From positions 1 through 41,685 of the forward strand of contig CALVPX010000012.1 of assembly GCA_944354265.1 (NCBI GenBank): a DNA stretch of 41,685 bases, given 5' to 3'. This DNA is from an uncultured Clostridia bacterium (lineage in GTDB: Bacteria; Bacillota; Clostridia; Christensenellales; Borkfalkiaceae). Shown piece after piece: positions 14,797-23,019 of this stretch. Positions within the stretch are counted from its first letter, which is position 1. Every line of letters starts with the position of its first letter. The notes under the pieces are model-generated. The model had not been told where the DNA came from, searched no databases, and was given only the letters and a program-made list of their open reading frames with translations. A program made the translations under genes and the position numbers.

Positions 14797-16236
14797 ATGA
14801 CTAAGCAGGAAATAATTCAAAGCATAGCGCGCATAGACGCAATACTTGCCGCCCGCAAAAAAAATGATAAGCTTGCCGCCTACAATTCGGGGCGCAAAAA
14901 GCACAAAAAACAGCTTGCCTTTCACCGCTGCAAAAAGCGCAACCGTTGGGTGTTCGGCGGCAACCGCTCGGGCAAGACGGAGTGCGGCGCCGTGGAGGCG
15001 ATATGGCTTGCACACGGCATTCACCCGTGGCGCAAAAACAGAAAGAACGTGTTCGGGTGGGTAGTATCCCTCTCCCAACAGGTTCAGCGCGACGTGGCTC
15101 AGAGCAAAATACTGCACTACCTGCCGCCCGAATGGATAGTCGACATAACTATGCTCTCCGGCCGCAAGGACAGCCCCTCGGGCGGGGTGATAGATCAGAT
15201 TAAAATAAAAAACGTGTTCGGCGGAATATCCACGATAGGCTTTAAAAGTTGCGATCAGGGGCGCGAAAAATTTCAGGGGAGCTCTTTGGACTTCGTGTGG
15301 TTCGACGAGGAGCCCCCCAAGGACATCTACGAGGAGTGCCTCATGCGCGTCATGGACAGGCGGGGGGACATCTTCGGCACCATGACCCCATTGAAGGGCA
15401 TGACCTTCATCTACAACGAAATTTATTTAAACCGCAAGAACAATCCCGAAGTTTGGTGTCAGTTCATGAGTTGGGAGGACAACCCCTTTCTCTCCAAGCA
15501 GGAAATAAAGCTTTTGGAGGGCGCCTTGGACGGCCCCTCTCTGGACAGCCGCCGCTACGGCAAGTTCTCCTCGGGCGAAGGCCTCGTCTATCCCGAGTTC
15601 GACCCCGCCGTCCACGTCATCCCGCCCTTTCCCGTCCCGCCCGAGTGGCAGGACGCCATCTCCATCGACCCCGGACTCAACAACCCCCTGTCGGCGCATT
15701 GGTACGCCGTCGATTGGGACGGCAACATCTATGTGGTGGCGGAGCACTTCGCCGCGGGCAGAGATGTCGACTTCCATGCCCGTTCAATCAAGCATATATG
15801 CGGGTTAATGGGTTGGAAGAGCGACTCAAAGGGCAGGTACTGCGCCCTCATAGACTCGGCCGCAAATCAGCGCACGCTCGCCTCTTCCAAGAGCGTGGCG
15901 GAGTTGTTTTGCGACAACGGCATACTCGTCAACACCAACGTCAACAAGGATGTGTTTTCGGGTATATGCCGCGTTAAGGAGTATCTGAAGAGGGGCAACG
16001 GCAGGGCGGACATATACATCTTCGACACCTGCAGGAACATGATCGAGGAATTTTTGACCTACTCGTGGGGTTCGGGCGACAGCCCCAAAAAGGTGGACGA
16101 CCACTGCATGGACGAGCTTCGCTATTACATAATGTCCCGCCCGCGCACGCCCGAGCGGGAGGAGCGCTCTCCCATCGCGCAGGACAAGGCGCGCCGCATT
16201 AGGCAGCTCAAAAATTCAAAGCGCAGAGAAAGTTAG
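14797..16236 (+). CDS. Phage terminase large subunit
   Basis: 479 aa from the ATG at 14797 (a GTG at 14773 is an alternative; neither has a clear ribosome site). This is the DNA-packaging motor. ATPase: Walker A GGNRSGKT (54-61), Walker B FVWFDEE (167-172), coupling motif GTMTPLKG (194-201). RNase H-fold nuclease: SIDPGLNN (Asp291), CALIDSA (Asp353), KKVDDHCMDELRYYI (about 431-445). Both domains and their acidic residues are intact, so the enzyme looks functional. First gene of the head cassette. It is followed by a repeat rather than the next gene. Confidence 0.95.
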   Translation: MTKQEIIQSIARIDAILAARKKNDKLAAYNSGRKKHKKQLAFHRCKKRNRWVFGGNRSGKTECGAVEAIWLAHGIHPWRKNRKNVFGWVVSLSQQVQRDVAQSKILHYLPPEWIVDITMLSGRKDSPSGGVIDQIKIKNVFGGISTIGFKSCDQGREKFQGSSLDFVWFDEEPPKDIYEECLMRVMDRRGDIFGTMTPLKGMTFIYNEIYLNRKNNPEVWCQFMSWEDNPFLSKQEIKLLEGALDGPSLDSRRYGKFSSGEGLVYPEFDPAVHVIPPFPVPPEWQDAISIDPGLNNPLSAHWYAVDWDGNIYVVAEHFAAGRDVDFHARSIKHICGLMGWKSDSKGRYCALIDSAANQRTLASSKSVAELFCDNGILVNTNVNKDVFSGICRVKEYLKRGNGRADIYIFDTCRNMIEEFLTYSWGSGDSPKKVDDHCMDELRYYIMSRPRTPEREERSPIAQDKARRIRQLKNSKRRES

Positions 16237-16372
16237 CAGGCTCCCTTGTGCAAAGGGAGCTGGCGCGGACGCGCCTGAGGGATTGTTATCTTATTATATT
16301 AACTACGGCGGCTCCGCCGCCTACAATCCCCCCTTTGATCCCCCCTTTACACAAGGGGGGCAAGGGATACTT
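16237..16372. repeat. Family B repeat inside the phage cassette (copy 3, divergent)
   Basis: CAGGCTCCCTTGTGCAAAGG and CGCCTGAGGGATTGTT match the left part of the element at 4321. It continues with GGCGGCTCCGCCGCC and a hairpin CCCCCCTTT / AAGGGGGG. It lies exactly between the terminase stop and the ribosome site of the next gene and breaks no frame. Confidence 0.65.
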
Positions 16373-16429
16373 ATCCGCTAATCTATTCTCTGCAGGCTCA
16401 AGTTCATTTTTTATATCAAGGAGGAAGCA

Positions 16430-16696
16430 ATGCAAAGGGACGACGATTTGGAACAGGCGCTCAAAAAATGCGCGGTCGGCTTCGATACAAGCGAAACGGT
16501 GGAGGAATTCGCCGTGCAGGACGGCGAGCTCAAACTCGTCAAGCGCAAAGTCACCCGTCGGGACATTCCGCCCGACATTAAAGCCGTAAAAATGCTGCTC
16601 GACGGCAGGCCGGACGAAAGTACCCTCTCGGATGAGGAGCTCGCCGCCGAAAGGCAAAAATTATTAAAAATGTTAAAGGAGGAAGACTTTGATTGA
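16430..16696 (+). CDS. Small acidic cassette protein
   Basis: 88 aa, excellent ribosome site AAGGAGGAAG. Highly charged and helical at the C-terminus (DEELAAERQKLLKMLKEED). Its position between terminase and portal, and the 8-base overlap with the portal gene, place it in the packaging operon. It might be a small terminase or accessory packaging factor; no motif shows it. Confidence 0.7.
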   Translation: MQRDDDLEQALKKCAVGFDTSETVEEFAVQDGELKLVKRKVTRRDIPPDIKAVKMLLDGRPDESTLSDEELAAERQKLLKMLKEEDFD

Positions 16697-18536
16697 CAAT
16701 GTATCCGCCGCCGAAAGGGCGGCAAAACAACTTGTGGAGGACGTAAAGGCAGACTTCGCCCGCAGGCAGGAGGAGCGCCGCACAATCGAGCGCGCATGGC
16801 AGCTCAACATGAACTTCTTGAGCGGCAACCAATACTGCGACGTAAACTCCTACGGCGAAATCGAGGAGGAGGCCCAAGGCTTCTTTTGGCAGACGATGAG
16901 GGTGTTCAACTACATAGCGCCCACAATAGACATGCGCTGCGCAAAGCTGTCGCGCATACGCCCCAAACTCGCCGTGCGTCCCGCAACCGACAGCGAGGAC
17001 GACGTGCGCTCTGCGCGCATATCGTCGGCGGTGCTCTCCGCCGTAGCCGAAAGCTGCAACCTCGACGACTGTATCACCCGCGCCACCGTTTGGTCGGAGA
17101 CCTGCGGCACGGCATTCTACAAAATCATGTGGGACAACACTGCAGGCAGCTGCCTTTCGGGCGGGGAGGAGGGCGAAATCCGCGAGGGCGGCGTAAAGAT
17201 CGTGCCCGTGTCCCCCTTCGAAATTTACCCCTCGTCCCTCTCGGAGGAGAGCATACAGGGTCAGCCAAGCATAATACATGCCAAGGCGGTGGCGGTGGAG
17301 GACATATTCGCCGCCTACGGCGTAAAGCTCGCCGGCAGGGACATAGACGAATTTTCCCTCTCGCCCTACTCCGCGGCGGTGCACTCGGTCACCCGCGTCT
17401 CGCCCGTAAAGGCCGTGCGCCACGGCTATGAAATAGTAATCGAGCGGTACGAGCGCCCCACTGCCGACCTGCCCTGCGGCAGGCTGACCATAGTCGCGGG
17501 CGATGTACTTCTCTTCGACGGCGACCTGCCCTATATAAACGGCACAGGCGGCGGGCGCGGCTATCCCTTCGTCAGGCAGAACTGCCTCAATCTCGCCGGG
17601 TCGTTCTTCGGCGGCAGCGTGGTCGACAGGCTCATTCCCGTTCAGCGCGCATACAACGCCGTAAAAAACCGCAAGCACGAATTTCTGAACAGAATTTCCA
17701 TGGGCACCATAGCCGTGGAGGACGGCTCTGTCGACACCGACGAGCTCATGGAGGAGGGGCTGACGCCCGGCAAAATTCTCGTCTACCGTCAGGGCGGCAA
17801 CCCGCCCGAAATGCTGTCGCTCGGCTCCGTCCCCTCGGAATTTTCCGAGGAAGAGGACAGGCTCGTCGAGGAGTTTGCAAGGGTGTCGGGCGTGGGCGAG
17901 ATTACGCAGAACGCCGGCTCCTTCAACTCCGTCACTTCGGCCACAGGGCTGCAGCTTTTAATCGAGCAGGACGACACCCGTCTGAACGTCTCGTACGAAC
18001 AGATAAAGAGCGCCTTAAAATCGATAGGGCGGCACATATTGTGCCTCTACCGCCAATTTTCGCCTCAGCTGCGCGTAATGCGCGCCGCCCGCGACGGGGG
18101 CGGCGCGGGGCTGATTGCCTTCTCCGCCGCCGATATCACGAGCGACGACGTCGTATTGGAGGCCGACAGCGAAATAAACCTGACGCCCGCTCAGCGACGG
18201 GCTGTCATGTACGACCTCATTTCAAGCGGGCTCCTGACGGACGATGACGGCAGGATATCCGCGGGGGTAAAGGGCAAAATACTTACCTACCTCGGCTACA
18301 ACGGTCTCGCCCCCGCCCGCAATTTGGAGGAGCTGCACCGCACCCGCTGCGCTGAGGAAAATCAGGCGCTCTTAAAGGGCGACGTGCCCGTAAAGGTCTA
18401 CGACGACCACGCCCTGCACATAGCCGAACATACGGCATATATGCTGTCCAATCAGCTTTCGTCCGCAACCGAGGAGGCGTTTTTGCGCCACCTCGCGGAA
18501 CATAAAAAACTTTTAAAGGAGGAAAAAAATGGATAA
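16689..18536 (+). CDS. Portal protein, P22-like
   Basis: 615 aa, TTG start after AAGGAGGAAG, overlapping the previous gene by 8 bases. Forms the dodecameric DNA entry ring at one head vertex. The N-terminus KADFARRQEERRTIERAW then WQLNMNFLSGNQY, followed by VFNYIAPTIDMRCAKLSRIR, AYNAVKNRKHEFLNRIS, and the long helix region (EEEDRLVEEFARVSGVGEIT, SATGLQLLIEQDD), is the pattern of podovirus/P22-type portals. Length is in the usual range. It overlaps the scaffold-like gene by 8 bases. Confidence 0.9.
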   Translation: MIDNVSAAERAAKQLVEDVKADFARRQEERRTIERAWQLNMNFLSGNQYCDVNSYGEIEEEAQGFFWQTMRVFNYIAPTIDMRCAKLSRIRPKLAVRPATDSEDDVRSARISSAVLSAVAESCNLDDCITRATVWSETCGTAFYKIMWDNTAGSCLSGGEEGEIREGGVKIVPVSPFEIYPSSLSEESIQGQPSIIHAKAVAVEDIFAAYGVKLAGRDIDEFSLSPYSAAVHSVTRVSPVKAVRHGYEIVIERYERPTADLPCGRLTIVAGDVLLFDGDLPYINGTGGGRGYPFVRQNCLNLAGSFFGGSVVDRLIPVQRAYNAVKNRKHEFLNRISMGTIAVEDGSVDTDELMEEGLTPGKILVYRQGGNPPEMLSLGSVPSEFSEEEDRLVEEFARVSGVGEITQNAGSFNSVTSATGLQLLIEQDDTRLNVSYEQIKSALKSIGRHILCLYRQFSPQLRVMRAARDGGGAGLIAFSAADITSDDVVLEADSEINLTPAQRRAVMYDLISSGLLTDDDGRISAGVKGKILTYLGYNGLAPARNLEELHRTRCAEENQALLKGDVPVKVYDDHALHIAEHTAYMLSNQLSSATEEAFLRHLAEHKKLLKEEKNG

Positions 18537-18969
18537 CACCACAACCGACGTCCCCGTCACGGCAGAGGCCGCGGAAGCGGAAGTAAAGACTGAGCAGGCT
18601 GCGACAGGATTGGGGAAATTCAAGAGCGTGGATGCCCTGCTCGAAGCTTACAACAACTTGGAGGCCGAGTTTACCCGACGCAGCCAGCGCCTCAGGGAGT
18701 TGGAAAGAGCGGAAAAGGACGCCCCGCCCGCGCAAGCGGCAAGCGGGGAACTTCCCCCGCAGCCCGAGCAAACAGACACGCAGCCGCCCGCGGAGGTTTC
18801 GGAGGAGGTAAAGGCGCGCATAATCGCCGAATACCTTGCCGCCGCCGCGAAAAACAAAAGCGTGCCCCTCATTTCGGGCGGGGTAAACGTCCCCGCCAAG
18901 CGCAAGACGCCCTCAACCGTACGCGAGGCGGGGGCGCTCGCGCAACAATTTTTAAATAAAAGGAGATAA
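18529..18969 (+). CDS. Probable capsid scaffolding protein
   Basis: 146 aa, ribosome site AAAGGAGG. Low-complexity acidic Ala/Glu N-terminus, a GLGKFKSVDALLEAYNNLEA segment as seen at the start of many phage scaffolds, a coiled-coil helix (EFTRRSQRLRELERAEKDA), a Pro/Ala linker and a basic C-terminus (VPAKRKTP ... FLNKRR), the usual capsid-binding end. Its position between portal and capsid agrees. No protease domain is seen. Confidence 0.8.
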   Translation: MDNTTTDVPVTAEAAEAEVKTEQAATGLGKFKSVDALLEAYNNLEAEFTRRSQRLRELERAEKDAPPAQAASGELPPQPEQTDTQPPAEVSEEVKARIIAEYLAAAAKNKSVPLISGGVNVPAKRKTPSTVREAGALAQQFLNKRR

Positions 18970-18972
18970 ACA

Positions 18973-20130
18973 TTGATTACATTACAGAACGCAGACGCGG
19001 CATTGAAGGAATATTACCTCGACGCCGTAACACAGCAACTCAACGAGGGCGTCTCGCCCTTCTTAAACGCAGTCGAAAAGAGCACGCAGTACGTCTACGG
19101 CAAGAACGCGAGGTGCGCGCTCATCAAGGGCGACATGACTAGGATTGTCACCGGCGACGAGGACGGCACCCTTCCCGACGCCACGGGCAACACCTATTAC
19201 GACGTGACTCTGCCCCTCAAGAATATCTACGGCACAATCGCCATAACCGACAAGGCTCTGCGCGCCTCGCAGGACTCCTCGGGCGCATTCGTCAACCTTC
19301 TCAACGCCGAAATGGAAGGGCTCGTGTCGGACGCCAAGTCAAACTTTTCGCGCATGCTCTTCGGCGACGGCAACGGCCTCTTGGCCTACATAACCAAGGC
19401 CAACAGCACGACCAACTTCACCCTCACCTCGGTAAAGGGGTGGTATAAGGGCATGACGGTGGATATTGCCAAGGCAACGGGCACCGAGGCCGCAGTCACT
19501 GGCCTCAAGATAACCGCCGTCGACACGGCTGCAAACACCATAACCGTCACACCCGCCGTCTCCAATCAGTCCAACTACGTCGGCTTCCCCGTCGTGGTCA
19601 CAAATTCCTACGGCAAGGAGCTCACAGGCCTTTCGGCCATCTTCGACGGCGCGACCCTCTACGGCTACACAAAGACGACTGACGACTTCTTCAATCCCTA
19701 CATCGCCGCAACATCCTCGCTCACCGATGACGACATAATATCCGCCATCGAAACCATCGAGGAGCGCAGCGGCGGAAAGGTAAAGATGATACTGTGTTCG
19801 CACTCGGTGCGCAACAAAATTGCCTCCCTCTTCAAGGATATGCGCATAATCAGCACGCCCGAAGTCACTGCGGGATATACCGGGGTATACGTCAACGACG
19901 TGCCCGTCTATGCCGACAGGTTCTGCCCCGGCGACAGGGTATATCTTTTAAATCCCGACGACTTCGTTCTCTGTCAGCTGTGCGATTGGGAGTGGATGGA
20001 GGACGACGGCGGCAGAATACTCACCCGCGTTGCGGGCAAGGCGGCATATACGGCGACACTCGTAAAGTATGCCGAACTCATCTGCAAAAAGCCCTGCGCT
20101 CAGGGCATGATTCAGATAAGCGGCTCTTAA
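18973..20130 (+). CDS. Major capsid protein, HK97-fold type with inserted domain
   Basis: 385 aa, TTG start after AAAGGAGA. Begins QNADAALKEYYLDAVTQQLN; the regions YYDVTLPLKNIYGTIAITDK and the C-terminal DDGGRILTRVAGKAAYTATL fit the HK97-fold P-domain and strands. A beta-rich Thr/Val segment at about residues 150-215 (GWYKGMTVDIAK, ITAVDTAANTITVTPAVS) looks like an inserted barrel domain. There is no delta-domain protease gene nearby, matching P22-like maturation by a separate scaffold. Probably the most abundant product of the operon. Confidence 0.88.
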   Translation: MITLQNADAALKEYYLDAVTQQLNEGVSPFLNAVEKSTQYVYGKNARCALIKGDMTRIVTGDEDGTLPDATGNTYYDVTLPLKNIYGTIAITDKALRASQDSSGAFVNLLNAEMEGLVSDAKSNFSRMLFGDGNGLLAYITKANSTTNFTLTSVKGWYKGMTVDIAKATGTEAAVTGLKITAVDTAANTITVTPAVSNQSNYVGFPVVVTNSYGKELTGLSAIFDGATLYGYTKTTDDFFNPYIAATSSLTDDDIISAIETIEERSGGKVKMILCSHSVRNKIASLFKDMRIISTPEVTAGYTGVYVNDVPVYADRFCPGDRVYLLNPDDFVLCQLCDWEWMEDDGGRILTRVAGKAAYTATLVKYAELICKKPCAQGMIQISGS

Positions 20131-20152
20131 ATTCCGCCGCCTCGGTTAAATA

Positions 20153-20178
20153 CGCGCCCCGCCGTGCGGCGGGGCGCG
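20153..20178 (+). terminator. Hairpin between capsid and connector genes
   Basis: CGCGCCCCGCCG, TG, CGGCGGGGCGCG (12 bp), with no T run. It could be a partial terminator or mRNA-stabilising element that raises capsid output over later genes. Confidence 0.55.
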
Positions 20179-20194
20179 CAATAAAGGAGGTAAA

Positions 20195-20755
20195 ATGCAA
20201 GTAAAACAATTATTGGCAGACGTAATGCGCATGGTCGGAAGACCCGACGCCGCCGAAAGCTGCGAAAATTCCTCTTCGCTTTCGGCCGAAGTCACCCGCA
20301 TGCAGCGCGCCATGCTGCTCTGCCTCAACGCCGTCGCGGACGAACTCGCCCGCGGATACTTCCCCGTCAAAGCCGCCGAAAGCCTCACTTCGGCAAGCGG
20401 CGAATATGCCTTTTCCTCGTTCGGCCACACGCCCTACCGCATACTCAAGGTGAAGAGCGGCGGACAGGAGATAGATTGGACATATCAGCCCTCAAAGCTC
20501 ATCTGCGCGCAGACGGCAATAGAGGTGGAGTACGAATATGTGCCCAACGCCTTTGAGCTTACGGACGAATTTTCCTACCCCGACCCCGCCGTCGGCGTAG
20601 GCCTCGTGGCGTGCGGCGTGGCGGCAGAGTACATGCTCATAGTCGGCGACGTTGAGAGCGCGGGCATGTGGGAGAGCAGGTACCGCGCCGAAATCGACAG
20701 GCAGCTCTCCTTGAGGCCCGTCAGCGGGCGCGTCCCCATAAGGAGGTGGCTGTGA
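20195..20755 (+). CDS. Head-to-tail connector/adaptor protein (P22 gp4-like position)
   Basis: 186 aa, ribosome site AAAGGAGG. An N-terminal helical part (QLLADVMRMVGR ... LLCLNAVADELARGYFPVK), a beta middle (YRILKVKSGGQEIDWTYQPS) and a C-terminal helix (MWESRYRAEIDRQLSL): the helix-strand-helix make-up of podovirus adaptor rings that dock under the portal. The assignment rests on this and on position after the capsid gene. Its TGA overlaps the next gene's GTG. Confidence 0.72.
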   Translation: MQVKQLLADVMRMVGRPDAAESCENSSSLSAEVTRMQRAMLLCLNAVADELARGYFPVKAAESLTSASGEYAFSSFGHTPYRILKVKSGGQEIDWTYQPSKLICAQTAIEVEYEYVPNAFELTDEFSYPDPAVGVGLVACGVAAEYMLIVGDVESAGMWESRYRAEIDRQLSLRPVSGRVPIRRWL

Positions 20756-22005
20756 AGATAAGGACGACAAAGACAACGCACTATCCCCGAACAACTTCAA
20801 AGACGTTCGAAATTCTTTCGGACGAAAACTGCAACTACGCCGTCAACGCAAAAAAGAGTGGCGACGGCCTGCTCCCCGGCGTCTCCCTCGCCACGCAGAC
20901 GACCTTTCCGTCGCTGCCGCAGGGCGTAAACAGGGCATACTATTCGCAGGGCAACGGCGCGCTGTATCTCTTGACCTCCTCGGCGGCCTACCGCATAAGC
21001 AAGGGCGCAAGCTCCTACACGTCGATAGCAACATCCCTTACGGGCAACCCCTTTTTTACCGACATGTATTTCAACGGCTATGCCGTAACGGTGTTCTGCA
21101 ACGGCTACAGCCGCGTGATATATACGGGTCTTGCGCAGGATACCGCCACCGATACCAAGCGCTTCTACTGCGCCGCCGTGCACTGCGGCAGGTTCTTTGC
21201 CCGCGACTATCTCGACGGCTTCAAGCTGTGGTGGTCGGCTTCGCACGCGCTCGATTGGGAGGAGGGCATCTACGGCTGCGGCTACACATATCTGCCCGTC
21301 GAAGGGGGCGCCATCCTCAGGCTCTACAGCTACGGTGACCGCCTCATCGCCGTCCGCGAAAGGGGCATAACCGTCATACGCGCCTACGGCGACCCGCAGA
21401 ACTACAAGGTGGACGCCTCAGCCAACTACATGACGGCCGACGGTATAATAGAGGACACCTGTGCCGAGAGCGGAGGCAAAATAATTTTCTGCACGGAGAG
21501 CGGTATATTCGCCTTCGACGGCTCGGGCATAGACAGGCTTGCAAGCTTTGCGGCCGAGGGGCTGTCTGCCCCGCAGTTTGCCGCGGCCTCGGGCGATATG
21601 TACTATCTCGTCTGCACAATCTCCACCCTCGGTTCGGGCAGAATGTACTGCTTCGACCTGTCGGAAAATTACGGTTGGCCCACCACATTGACCCCGCGCG
21701 CCCTGTTTGAGGGCCCCGACGGCGCATATGCCGTGTCGGGCAACGTCGCGTTCAAAATAGTTCAGTCGGGTCAGTCGCTGCAGTGGCTGTCGCTGCCCGT
21801 CGCCCTTGGCGGGCGCGCGGCTTACCTCAAAAAACTGCGCGCCTGCTGCGACGGCGACGTAAGCGTGTCGGTGTCCTCTCTCGGGGTGTCGCGCACCTTC
21901 TCGGGCAGCGGCGAACATGTTGTAAATATGGCGGGCGATGAATTCAAATTTACTGTCACAGCCTACGGCAAACTGCGCTCCGTGCAGGCGCAGGCGGAGG
22001 TATAG
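20752..22005 (+). CDS. Tail hub / DNA-stabilising propeller protein (P22 gp10-like)
   Basis: 417 aa from the GTG at 20752 (AAGGAGGTG before it, GTGA overlap with the previous stop). Repeated short beta blades (GALYLLTSSAAYRISKG, FFTDMYFNGYAVTVFCNGYS, KIIFCTESGIFAFDGSGI) and Trp/Tyr motifs such as LWWSASHALDWEEG are typical of podovirus tail-hub propellers that close the portal after packaging. The order portal-scaffold-capsid-connector-propeller is that of P22-like heads. Confidence 0.75.
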   Translation: MKIRTTKTTHYPRTTSKTFEILSDENCNYAVNAKKSGDGLLPGVSLATQTTFPSLPQGVNRAYYSQGNGALYLLTSSAAYRISKGASSYTSIATSLTGNPFFTDMYFNGYAVTVFCNGYSRVIYTGLAQDTATDTKRFYCAAVHCGRFFARDYLDGFKLWWSASHALDWEEGIYGCGYTYLPVEGGAILRLYSYGDRLIAVRERGITVIRAYGDPQNYKVDASANYMTADGIIEDTCAESGGKIIFCTESGIFAFDGSGIDRLASFAAEGLSAPQFAAASGDMYYLVCTISTLGSGRMYCFDLSENYGWPTTLTPRALFEGPDGAYAVSGNVAFKIVQSGQSLQWLSLPVALGGRAAYLKKLRACCDGDVSVSVSSLGVSRTFSGSGEHVVNMAGDEFKFTVTAYGKLRSVQAQAEV

Positions 22006-22006
22006 C

Positions 22007-22504
22007 ATGGATTTTGACATAATCGACCTCACCGAGGAGGAGGCGGAGGCGCTCACCACAATACAGCTCAAACTGCTGCGCACCGCACAGCAGAACAAAA
22101 ACGAGCTGTATCACAACATGCAGCGCGAACTTCAGGCCTATTACAGCATGTGCAACACAAACAATGTCTATCTCTCCTCGCTGTATACCGATAAAAAGGC
22201 GGAGCTCGAGGACGAGTTCGACTATCAGGTGGCAATTTTAAGGGAGCAGCTCATCTTCAACATGTCCCTCAACGAGCCCACCCACGACGAGGAGACGGGC
22301 GACGACGGCAACGACGATTCGGGCTACATCGTCGATTACGAGCTGTCCTATCTAGAACGGTACATTCAGGTCAGGGACTATTACCTCGCCATAGAGGACC
22401 CCGACGAGAGGCTTGCGCTCTACACCGCCGACACCGTCGCACAGAAGTACCTCGGTAACTATTACACAACGCTTTACAACTATCTCTCAACGTTCACACT
22501 TTAG
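22007..22504 (+). CDS. Acidic helical protein at the end of the cassette
   Basis: 165 aa from the ATG at 22007, two bases after the previous stop. Long helices (EEEAEALTTIQLKLLRTAQQ, DKKAELEDEFDYQVAILREQ) and a Tyr-rich C-terminus with an Asp/Glu-rich loop (EETGDDGNDDSG). It occupies the place of the P22 tail-needle or plug genes and may close the head, but its length and motifs prove nothing. Followed by a terminator. Confidence 0.65.
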   Translation: MDFDIIDLTEEEAEALTTIQLKLLRTAQQNKNELYHNMQRELQAYYSMCNTNNVYLSSLYTDKKAELEDEFDYQVAILREQLIFNMSLNEPTHDEETGDDGNDDSGYIVDYELSYLERYIQVRDYYLAIEDPDERLALYTADTVAQKYLGNYYTTLYNYLSTFTL

Positions 22505-22540
22505 ATGTTGTATATTTACATATTAAAGGCTCCTGATTTG

Positions 22541-22570
22541 GGGGCGGCGCGGCATCTGCCGCGCCGCCCC
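22541..22570 (+). terminator. Terminator of the phage-head operon
   Basis: GGGGCGGCGCGGCA, TC, TGCCGCGCCGCCCC (14 bp), followed by TTTC. Confidence 0.75.
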
Positions 22571-22590
22571 TTTCGGCATCACCTCTTCCT

Positions 22591-22914
22591 GTCATTTCGA
22601 CCAAGCCCGCCTTAGACGGGCGCGCGGAGAAATCCCCCAAACGAAGTCGTAAAAGATTTACAAAAGTTAAGTCATACTGAGCGACGAGCGAGGCGTTTCA
22701 TAGCAATGTGGACATCCACATTGCGTGCCGAAGAGAGATGAGCGAGCACCTAACAACGTGCGAGCGGTGACCGAGTGTGGAGTTGTCCTTACGCCACACG
22801 AGAAAGAGGAACGTAAGTGACGGGCGAAGTCGAATGTATCCTGCAGGGCAAAAACCGAACAAGATGTTTCGACTGCGGTGCGCGCTATCGCTTGCACCTT
22901 CGCTCAACATGACA
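22591..22914. repeat. Family A repeat, copy 2 (composite)
   Basis: GTCATTTCGACCAAG ... GGAGAAATC, then CATACTGAGCGACGAG ... GTCGAATGTATC ... TTTCGACT ... CAACATGAC. Positions 22735-22803 match the reverse complement of 9355-9423 (67 of 69 by eye). Fills most of the gap 22505-23019. Confidence 0.7.
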
Positions 22915-22983
22915 ATGAACCCGCCCGCCCACCCATAATACCCCTTCGGCCAAGGCAACACTTGCGTTAACACGCTTTTTTGC

Positions 22984-23012
22984 TTTACTTTTGCCCGCAA
23001 ATATTTTATAAT
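22984..23012 (+). promoter_or_regulatory. Promoter giving an apparently leaderless methyltransferase mRNA
   Basis: TTTACT (22984-22989), 17 bases, TATAAT (23007-23012). The expected start at 23019 is one base before the ATG at 23020; no ribosome site is present. Confidence 0.72.
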
Positions 23013-23019
23013 AATTGTC

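Noticed and set aside
16578-17678. 366-aa minus-strand frame
   Set aside because: Antisense of the portal gene; long only because GC-rich third positions remove stops.
14797-22504. Complete inducible prophage
   Set aside because: No integrase, repressor, replication, lysis or tail-fibre genes and no flanking att repeats are visible in the window.
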